Source: CAYTLW01 sp964438735
GTDB taxonomy: Bacteria; Myxococcota_A; UBA9042
Length of the DNA: 28,050 nucleotides
Assembly: GCA_964438735.1 (NCBI GenBank)
Contig: CAYTLW010000102.1
Location: 1 to 28,050, forward strand
Direction of reading: 5' to 3'
Shown here: in pieces, positions 7,985-17,800 of the stretch
How the letters are laid out: each line of letters opens with the position of its first letter
Position numbering within the stretch: the stretch's first letter is position 1
Translations under genes and position numbers: made by a program
Notes under the pieces: generated by a model
What the model was told of the DNA's origin: nothing
The model's input: only the letters and a program-made list of their open reading frames with translations
Databases searched by the model: none

Positions 7985-8554
7985 TCAGTCTTCTTCGAGG
8001 AAGAAGGGGCTCGCCGATGGCACTGGCTGGTAGTCGACGTCCACCTCCCGCAGCGGCTCGATGATGATCGACGCCAGCTCTGGATCGATATCTTTGATGA
8101 CGATCGTATTCTGGCCGTCGATCCCGCCGCCGCCGGGCCCGGAGGCAACGCCGCAGCCTTTGGCACGCCCGGCCAGCTCCTCGGTCTTGTTGAGCGCGAT
8201 GGACACCTTGATGTACTCGTGCTCCACATCGCCGGCGTCCTGCCGAGCGGCCGCCTCCACCAATCGCAGACGACTGCCTTCGCCGAGTCGGATCAGCCCC
8301 TTCATCACCTCCAGCGCATCCGTCATGCAGGCGACCGCAGTGACCTGGTGCTCCTTGCTGGCCCGCTGGAGGTCGTGCATGACGATGGACACCAGCTCGT
8401 GCATCCGCTGGACGTGCTTCTCCGCTTGCGCGACATGACCCGGAATGTTCTCGATGGACGGCACTTCACCGCCGTCCGGCACCGCGTTCACCGCAGCCGC
8501 CGCGACCAGGCAGACCATGCCGATGCCGACTGACAACTTGATGCGTACGCTCAT
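7985..8554 (-). CDS. Small exported helical protein
   Basis: The 189-residue product begins with a signal peptide (MSVRIKLSVGIGMVCLVAAAAVNA, probable cleavage before VPDGG). The mature part is mostly helical, with two cysteines: one in VACMTDALEVMKGL (about 82-95), one in AKGCGVA (about 139-145). They bracket an EHEYIKVSIALNK segment. From memory, exported proteins with the C...KGL...EHE(F/Y)xKxxIA...C pattern are widespread and uncharacterised in myxobacteria; not checked. A Gly-rich hinge leads to an acidic C-terminal tail ending FFLEED. The start is ATG 8554, with GGGAGGG four bases upstream; the frame is open to 8725 without such support. It is divergent from the giant lipoprotein gene and convergent with the transporter. 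Function unknown; a periplasmic chaperone-like or signalling role is only a guess. Confidence 0.78.
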   Translation of the reverse strand: MSVRIKLSVGIGMVCLVAAAAVNAVPDGGEVPSIENIPGHVAQAEKHVQRMHELVSIVMHDLQRASKEHQVTAVACMTDALEVMKGLIRLGEGSRLRLVEAAARQDAGDVEHEYIKVSIALNKTEELAGRAKGCGVASGPGGGGIDGQNTIVIKDIDPELASIIIEPLREVDVDYQPVPSASPFFLEED

Positions 8555-8855
8555 CACACCCTCCCGACGCCGCTCTGGGAAGCGACGCTCAATGGCGACG
8601 GGCGTACTCCGGCGCAGACACGAGGGCAGACGAGCCCGCGCGCCGGTCGGGTGGCGCCAAGTCGCTAGTTGTCCCGGGCGGGGGTTGCTGAAGACTTCGT
8701 TGTCAGCGCGCCGAGTTCGGATCATTGGCGCGGCGTGGCGCCCGCATTCCTTGCGCGCGCGGGCGTGCAGATGGCATAAGGAGAGTCCATAAGCGAGAAC
8801 GGTTTCGCGGGCTATGATGTTGTTTTCGCTGACTTTTATGCTGTGAGGCGGGTAG
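8555..8855. promoter_or_regulatory. Divergent intergenic region before the giant gene
   Basis: A 301-bp region between the small exported protein and the giant lipoprotein. It contains a possible -10 box TATGAT (8813-8818) for the giant gene, without a recognisable -35, and GAGG (8845-8848) seven bases before ATG 8856. An inverted repeat CGCGCC/GGCGCG with a 14-base loop lies near 8708-8733. On the minus strand GGGAGGG serves the 7985-8554 gene. No small gene with convincing codon use or start signal is seen. Confidence 0.35.
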
Positions 8856-11800
8856 ATGTGCAGGACTGATGATCAACGGTGGCTGGGAGCGGGTCGTCTG
8901 GCGGGGCTGATCGTCCTGGCGCTGCTCGCGACGGTGGGGGCGTGTGATGAGGCGCTGGTCGGTGGACCTACCGGCGATATCTCGCTCGACACGGCCATCA
9001 ACGACGTGGAGTTGCGGCGCACACCGTGCAAGTCGGACAGCCAGTGCCCGGGGTACGGCGATCCATGCAAGAAGATCAGCTGCGTCAACGACTTCTGCCA
9101 GGTTCAGGACGCCGCCGAGGGCGATCCCTGCGACGACGATAACAGCTGCACCGCCGACACCACCTGCACCGCGGGCGCTTGCACCGGCAAGCTGATCTGT
9201 GAGTGCGCCACCACCCAGGATTGCGCCGGCAAGGAGGACGCCGACCTGTGCAACGGCTCGCTGTACTGCAACTCGGGCAGCTGCATCATCAACCCGGCCA
9301 CGGAGGTGACCTGCCCGACCGTGCTGGACACCACGTGCATGAAGAGCACCTGCGCGCCCGATACCGGCGCCTGCTCCCTGCAGCCAGCCAACGACGCCCA
9401 GCCCTGCGATGATGGCGACGTCTGCAGCGAAGACACGGTGTGCAAGAGCGGCACTTGTGGCGATGGGCGCAACCTCTGCCCCTGCAAGGCGGACGCCGAT
9501 TGCGCCGACAAGGACGACGGCAACCCGTGCAACGGCAAGCTCTACTGCGACAAGACCAGCGCGCCTTATGGCTGCAAGGTCAACCCGGCCACGGTCGTCA
9601 ACTGCACCAAGAGTGGCGACAGCGAGTGTCGAAAGAACCTCTGCGATCCCAAGACCAGCCTCTGTGGCATGACCGATCTACCGGACGGCGATGCCTGTGA
9701 GGAGGATGGCGTTGCCTGTACCGCAGACACCTGCAAGGGCGGTACTTGCGTCCAGGGCGATATCCCCAAAGCGTCCGCCGACAAATTCTGCACCTGTGCG
9801 AGCAGCGCCGACTGCGCGCCGCTGGTCAAAGACAAGTGCGTCACGCAGTTCTATTGCAACAAGGTCAAAGGCGCGTGTGAGCCGAACCCGGCCAGCGCGG
9901 TGCAATGTCCCGCCCTGGCGGACCTGCCCTGCGTCGACAACGCCTGCCAGCCCGATACCGGCAAGTGCCTGCTCAAGAACGTCGCCGACGGACAAGCGTG
10001 TGACGATGGCAAGTCGTGCTCGGCCAAGACCACCTGCGACAAGGGCGTCTGCGTCGAGCCCGCCGGCGCCAATGGCTGCCAGTGCGCCAAGTCCGCCGAC
10101 TGCGCCAAGTTCGAAGATGGCAACGTGTGCAACGGCACGCTCTACTGTGACATCTCCAAGAGCAAATGCGCCGTGAACCCGGCCACGGTGGTCGTCTGCC
10201 CGGCCATCAGCCTGGGCCAGTGCAATGAGAACGCTTGCAATCCCAAGGATGGCACGTGCAGCCCTGCGCCGGTCAAAGATGGCACGTCCTGCGAAGCGGA
10301 TGGCACCTGGTGCACCTCGCCGGATTGGTGCGAGAAGGGCGTCTGCCAGGAGGCCTTCCCCAACGGCTGCCCTTGTGAGGCCACCGCTGACTGCGCCAAG
10401 TGGGAAGATGGCAACGCCTGCAATGGCAGCCTGTTCTGCGACAAGAAGGTCAAGCTCTGCAAGGTGAACCCGGCCACGGTGGTGGTCTGCAAACCGGGCG
10501 AGGGAGACTGCCTGCCCAACCTCTGCGATGCCAAGGACGGCACCTGCAAGCCGACGCCGAAGGCCGATGATACGCCCTGCAATGACGACGGTTTCGCCTG
10601 CAGCGTGGACGTCTGCAAGGGCGGCAAGTGCAGCCTCAAGAAGGAGGCTTGTCTGTGTTGGGATAACGCCGACTGCGCGCCCTTCCAGGGCGATCTCTGT
10701 GAAGGCAAATTGTACTGCGACAAGACCGCCGGGCCGCCCAATTGCAAGGTGAATCCGGCCACCAAGGTTTCCTGCAAAGCCTGGGGGCTGGGCGATTGCG
10801 TCGGCGAGGTCTGCGACCCGAAGGATGGCGCCTGCAAGGTGGGGCCGGTCAACCCCGGCAAGGGTTGCGACGACGGCAACAAGTGCTCCAAGGGCGACAA
10901 ATGCGACGGGGGCGACTGCGTCGGGCTGTCCGCCGGCGCGACCCTGGATTGCGACGACGGCAACCTCTGCACCTTCGATGCATGCCACGGCGACAAGGGC
11001 TGCACCTACCTCAACAACAGCTTCGGCTGCAACGACGGTGACGTGTGCATCTCAGCGGATAAGTGCAAGGACGGCAGCTGCAGCGGCGGCGTGCAGAAAG
11101 ACTGCGATGATGGTGACGCCTGCACCACCGACGGCTGCGACGCCAAGACGGGGTGCACCCACAACAAGGCCACCGGCACCGCCTGCGATGACGGCGACGC
11201 CTGTACCAAGGGCGAGGCTTGCGACAAGGGCAGCTGCGCCGGCGGCGCCAAAGCCAGCTGCGACGACGGCGACCCCTGCACCGACGACAGCTGCGACAAG
11301 GCCAAGGGCTGCAGCCACGCCCACAACACCGGCAAATGCGACGATGGCAATCCGTGCACCACGCCGGATATCTGCGCTGCGGGCACCTGCAAACCCGGCG
11401 ACAATACCTGCCTCTGCAAGTCGGATGCGGACTGCGTGGCCAAGGAGGATGGCGACCTCTGCAACGGCACGCTGGTCTGCGCCAAGGCCACTGGCAAGTG
11501 CGTCGTCGACGCCAAGACGGTGGTGAAATGCCCGCCTGGCGCCCCCTGCCAGCCCCAGGTCTGCACCCCGAAGACCGGCAAGTGCGCGGCCAAGTCCGCC
11601 GCCGATGGGGCCGCCTGCGAAGATGGCGACAAGTGCACGGTCAAGGACGCCTGCAAGGGCGGCAAGTGCGCCGCCACGCCTGTGAAATGCGACGACGGCA
11701 AGGTCTGCACCGACGACAGCTGCAACGCCGCCGACGGCAAGTGTCAGCACAAGCCCAACACCGCCAAGTGCGACGATGGCAAGCCATGCACCATCGACGA

Positions 11801-14800
11801 TGTCTGCGCCGCCGGGGCGTGTGCCGGTAAGGCCAAACCCTGCGATGACGGCAAGGTCTGCACCACCGACAGCTGCGATGCCAAGACCGGCAACTGCAAA
11901 CACGCCAACAACACGGCCAAGTGCGACGACGGCAAACCGTGCACCGTGGACGACGCCTGCGCCGGCGGCACCTGTGGCGGCAAGGCGAAGACCTGCGACG
12001 ACGGCAAGGCGTGCACGGTTGACACCTGCGCCGACAAGACCGGCAAGTGCAGCAACATCGCCAAAGATTGTGCTGATTCCGACAAGTGCACTGTCGACGG
12101 CTGCGACGCCAAGACCGGCAAGTGCACCCACGCGCCCATCAATTGCGACGACAAGGATACGTGCACCATCGACAGCTGCGACAAGGCCACCGGCGTCTGC
12201 AAGCACAACAACACCCAGTGCACCGACGGCAACCTGTGCACGACCGATAAGTGCAACCAGAGCACCGGCAAGTGCCTCTTCGTGCCCGTGATCTGCGACG
12301 ACAAGAACGGCTGCACGGCCGACAAATGCGACGTCAAGACCGGCAAGTGCAGCTTCGTGGCCAAGGTCTGCGACGACGGCGACAAGTGCACGGTGGACGC
12401 CTGCGACAAGGCCACCGGCAAGTGCAAATCCGCGCCGAAGCCCTGCGACGACGGCGACAAGTGCACCAAGGATACCTGCGACAAGGCCACCGGCGGTTGC
12501 AAGGCAGCCGCCATCAAGTGCGATGACGGCAACATCTGTACCGATGACTTCTGCGATGCCAAGACCGGCAAGTGCGCCGCAAAGGCCAACACCAAGGCCT
12601 GCGATGATGGCGACAAGTGCACCACCAAGGACATCTGCAAGGCGACCAAGTGCGCCCCCGGCACGCCCAAGAGCTGCGACGACGGCAAGATGTGCACCAA
12701 GGATAGCTGTGTGCCCAAGACGGGCTTGTGCAGCCACGCTCCTATCGTCGGCTGCAAGACCGAGTACCCGCTGCCCTTCAACGAGCCCTTCGACTGTGGC
12801 GCGCCGCAATCGCAGCTGTGGACTCTGTCCAAACCGTCGCCGCCGACCAGCGGTGTGGCACCCTTCTGGGCCATCGATGGCAAACCCACGCCGCCGGGCT
12901 TCCTGAGCAAGTCCTGTTCGTTGAACTTCAATGATGACAAGGACTACACCTGCCCCGGCGGCTACAGCATGGTCAGCGGACACGCCGTCTCGCCACCCAT
13001 CAAGCTGGCCAAGCCGGGCATGAACCTGGCCATCCGCTTCCGCTATTCCGGCAAATGGGAGAAGAGCGATTTCGACCAGTTGACCCTGCAGGCCAGCGTC
13101 GACGGCAAGGGCTGGATCACCGTGCTGGCCTGGAATCAGCTCATGTCCCCAGGCGTCGGCATCTGGTCCGTGCGGAGCGCGCTGTTGAACAACTGGCAGG
13201 GCACCAAGCTCCGGCTGCGTTGGCTGTTCGCGACCTCCGATTGCATCTACAACGAGGGCACGGGGCCGTTCATCGACGACATGGAGGTTGTCGACGCCGC
13301 CTGCGCAAAGCACGCCGATTGCGACGACAAAAACGCTTGTAGCACGGACACCTGCGATGCACAGACCAAGCTCTGCTCGTGGAAGTACAAGACCTGTGAT
13401 GACGGCAAGGATTGCACCGATGACGCGTGCAATAAGTTGACCGGCAAGTGCATCTACAAGAACAGCAAGGACGGCAACTCCTGCAATGACGGCGACGCCT
13501 GCACGACGGCCGACGCCTGCCTTGCTGGCGCCTGCAAGGGCAAGCCGAAGTGCGACGACAAGAACCCCTGCACCCTGGACAGCTGCAACAAGGGCACATG
13601 CGGCCATCAGCCGACCAACAACGGCAAGGTCTGCAGCGACGGACAGGCGTGCACCACCGGTGACGTCTGCATCAGCGGTGACTGCCGCGGCAAACCCGGG
13701 CCCTGCGGCGTCGCTCGCAAGGACGCCTTCAACTGCGGCTCCATGTCCGGCTGGGTCGCCGTGCCCAAGGCGGCGCCGAAGGGGGTCGCCTGGCGGGTCA
13801 ATGACAAACCCTCACCACCGGCGTGGTTGACCAAGGGCTGTTCGTTGAACGTCAACAACGACATCAACATGGTCTGCGGCCCGGGCCAGAAGAAGATCGA
13901 CTTCCACGCCACGTCGCCCGAGATCGACCTGACCGGCGCCAAGGCCGCGACGATGCAGCTGTGGAGTTGGGTCAACCTCTACCTGTCGTCCATGAGCTCG
14001 TCCAACTCCATGCAGGCGCTGATCCGGGTGTCCGCGGACGGCTTCAAGACCAGCCAGGACTGGCCGATCCCCGGCGACTCCATGTTGCTGCGCCGCTGGC
14101 TGCCCCTGTCCCTGGATATCAGCCCCTTCGCCGGCAAGAAGATCCGCGTTCGATTGCACCTGCTGGGCGGCGACTGCGCCGGCTACTCCTCCGGGCTCAA
14201 GGTCTGGGAGGGCTGGTTCATCGACGAGTTCAAGGTGCTCACCGATGTGGGCAAGAAGTGCTCCAAGGACGCCGATTGCGAAGACAAGAACCTGTGCACC
14301 GACGACGTCTGCGTCCAGGGCCAGTGCGGCAACAAGCCCAACGCCAAGGTCTGCGACGATGCCAACCCCTGCACCAATACGTCGCGCTGCTACCAGTGCG
14401 TCTGCGCGCCCTTGTCGGTGAAGAAATGCGATGACGAGAACAACTGCACCCTGGACGCCTGCTCGCCGTCGAAGGGCTGCATCAATACGCCGCGACCCGA
14501 TGGGTGGTCCTGCAGCGACAACACCAATTGCACCAAAGCCGACAAGTGCGCCGGCGGCAAGTGCAAGGGCATCCTGGCCTGCGACGACAACAACGACTGC
14601 ACCGACGACAGCTGTGGCGGGGTCAACTGCAAGTATGTCAGCAAGCAGCAGGCGGCCGCCTGCAGCGACGGCAACCCCTGCACCACCAACGACGCCTGCA
14701 ACAACGGCAAGTGTCAGGGCGGGGCGCCCGGGCCGTGCACCACGACCTGGTTCAATCCCCTGAACTGTGGCGAGGCCTCCAAGTGGAAGATGGTGCCGGA

Positions 14801-17800
14801 CGCCAAGGAGCCGGCGGTGGGCTGGCACGTGGACGCGACAGCCAACCCGCCCGGCTTCTACGCGCCATCGCCCAAGTGTTCGCTCAACTTCAACAACGGC
14901 GTCGACTACAAATGTCCGCCCGGCGGCAAGCCCTCCGCCGGGTTGGCCACGGCGGTGCAGGACATCGACCTGAGCCAGGCCAAGAAGTCCGCAGCGCTCA
15001 CCTTCATGAGCTTCTTCGACACCTCGACCTCCACCTCCCAGGACCATCGATTCGTCGAACTATCCACAGACGGCTTCAAGACCGTGGCCCTGGGTCGCTG
15101 GCTGCCCAACAGCTACAGCCTGCGCAACAAGTGGCGCCTGGTGACCGTCGATCTGAGCGCCTTCGTGGGCAAGAAGCTGCAGCTCCGCTTCCGCTTCGAC
15201 GCGCTCTTCTGTTCGTCCCTGAGCCGACGCGGCTGGTTTGTCGACGACGTGCGCGTTCGCACGGACCAGACCAAGAACTGCAGCAAGGACGCCGACTGCA
15301 ACGTCGCCGATCCCTGCATCGGCGGCCTCTGCCTCAATGGCGCCTGCTCTGCCTTCTGGAGCGAGTCGACGTGCGACGATGGTGACCCCTGCACGAGCAA
15401 GTCCATCTGCACGTACGGCGTCTGCTCGGGCCTGGGCCTGCCCTGCGATGACAGCAACTCGTGCACCCAGGACGCATGCACCCCGTCCGGTTGTAAACAT
15501 ACGCCGCGATCCGACGGCTACAGCTGTAGCGATGGCAACGCCTGCACCACCTTCGACCGCTGCACCGGCGGCCTGTGCTTCGGCATCCCCAAGTGCGATG
15601 ACGGCAACCCCTGCACCAAGAACGGCTGCATCGTCGGCAACTGCAAGTTCACCAAGAAAGCCACGGGCGACCCATGTGAAGACAACAACGCCTGCACCAA
15701 GGACGACAAGTGCACCGTGGAGGGGGTGTGCGTCGGCGCGCCCGGACCCTGCACCGCCTTGCCGCCCAGCCCCTTCGACTGCGGCGGTGATGGTGGCTGG
15801 ACCCTGTCGCCCAAACCCAAGGGGCTGGATCCGGGTTGGGCCGTGGATGGCCTGCCCATGCCGCCGGGTTACTACAGCAAGTCCTGCTCGCTGAACTACA
15901 ACAACAATACGAACTGCTATGGCGCCAAGTACGGCAAGAAGCCGACCGCCACCGCAACCTCGCCCGTCCTTGACCTGGGCGGGGCGACCAAGGCGTTCGT
16001 CAGCTTCTGGACCTGGAGCTACAACTCCACGTCGAGCACCACCGATCGGCGCACCTTCGACATCTCGCTCGACGGCTTCAAGACGGTGGCCAGCTCCATC
16101 TTCCTGCCGGATAACACGGCCAACGGCTACAAGAAGTGGGTCCGCAAGACCATCGATGTGTCCAAGTGGGGGGGCAAGAAGATCCAGGTGCGCCTGCGCT
16201 TTGACAACGTCTATTGCGGCAGCACCAACTACCTGGGCTGGTTCGTCGATGATTTCGAGCTCAATACCAACAAGGCCACCGCGTGCAAGAGCGACAAGGA
16301 GTGCGCCGACAAGAGCGTCTGCACGGACGACAAGTGCATCTCCGGGGCCTGCACCCACGTGTTCAACAAAGCTGACTGCGACGATGGCAACGCCTGCTCG
16401 TTGAGCTCCGCCTGCAACCAGGGCTCGTGCAAGGCGTTGCTGATGAAGATCTGCAAGGACGCCAACGCCTGCACCGACGACAAGTGCGAGCCGGCCAAGG
16501 GCTGCGTCTTCCCGCCGCGCTATGACGGCGCCTACTGCAACGACAGCAACAATTGCACCAGCCCGGATCGCTGCGTGGTCGGCAAGTGCGTCGGGTTCGA
16601 TAAGTGCGAGGATAACAACGCCTGCACGCTGGATTCCTGCGTCGGCTACACCTGCAAACACACCAACACCATCGACGGCGGCGCCTGCTCCGATGGCGAC
16701 CCCTGCACCGGCACCGACAAGTGCGCGGCGGGCAAGTGTGTCGGCAAGGCCGGGCCCTGTCAGGCGGTCAAGAAGGCGGCCATGGGCTGCAGTGACGGCG
16801 CCCAATGGCAGATCGCGCCGCAGGTCAAGGAGCCGGACGTAGGTTGGCACCTGGACGCCACCCAGGCGCCACCGGGCTACCTGTCGCCGGCCTGTTCGCT
16901 GAACTTCAACGACGGCAACGCCTTCTACTGCGATACGGGCAAGAAGTCGGCCGCTGGCACCGCCACCTGGCTGCCCAAAATCGACCTGAGCAAGGCCAAG
17001 CAGGCCAGCCTGAAGTTCTTCAGCTACGCCGACGTGGAGTACAGCCACGCTACGGATCGTCGCAACGTGGAGGTCTCTGCAGACGGCTTCAAGACCGTGC
17101 TGTTGTCGGTGCAGCTGGTCAACTCGTCGGCCAAGATGCGCAGCTGGCACCAAGAGGTCATCGACCTGAAGGCCGCCCTGGGCAAGGTGGTGCAGATTCG
17201 ACTGCGATTCGACTCCGGTTCGTGCAGCAGCAACTCGGGCGATGGCTGGTTCGTCGATGACCTGGTGGTGCTCACCGACGAGCCCAAGAAGTGCGCCAAC
17301 GCCGCCGCGTGCAACGACGGCAACGTCTGCACCGACGACAGCTGCGTCGCTGGTTCATGCCAGCACAAGGCCAACACCAAGTCGTGCGAGGACGGCAATA
17401 AGTGCACGCTGGGCGACACCTGCGTCGCCGGCAGCTGCAACCCGAAGCCCGGCGCGTTGTGCAACGACAACAACGACTGCACCAAGGACGCCTGCGACCT
17501 GGTCAAGGGCTGCCAGTACACCAACTGGTACGACGGCAAGTACTGCAACGACGGCGACAAATGCACCAACACCGATCGCTGCAAGGCCGGCAAGTGCCTC
17601 GGCGTCACCTTCTGCAAGGACAACAAGCCCTGCACCACCGATACCTGCAAGGACGGCCAGTGCAGCTATCCGCTGAGCGCCGATGGCGCCGTCTGCGACG
17701 ACGGCGACGCCTGCACGGCGAGCAACCTCTGCGTCGCCGGCGTCTGCAGCAAGGGCGCCGACATCTGCACCTGGAGCAAGCCGGTGGACCTGTCCATGGA

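Noticed and set aside
6667..8229. Minus-strand 520-residue frame across the transporter and repeat
   Set aside because: Its apparent internal repeat (QEDQRRKISAGRSA-like) is just the 14-bp array read in another frame; it overlaps two well-supported genes.
8660..8680. CTAGTT resembling a third copy of the 35-bp element
   Set aside because: Only six bases match; GTACTTCCC and GTTTC blocks are absent at the required spacing.
11100..12760. CRISPR-like regular short repeats in the giant gene
   Set aside because: The periodicity is in the protein code (cysteine repeats) with continuous open frame and variable spacing; repeats are imperfect and no cas genes are present.
11052..13607. Minus-strand open frame of 851 residues inside the giant gene
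   Set aside because: Ala/Val/Gly-rich shadow produced by the repetitive CDDG coding pattern; no ribosome-binding site or domain. The same holds for the 981-residue frame at 17355-20300 and the 697-residue frame at 15060-17153.
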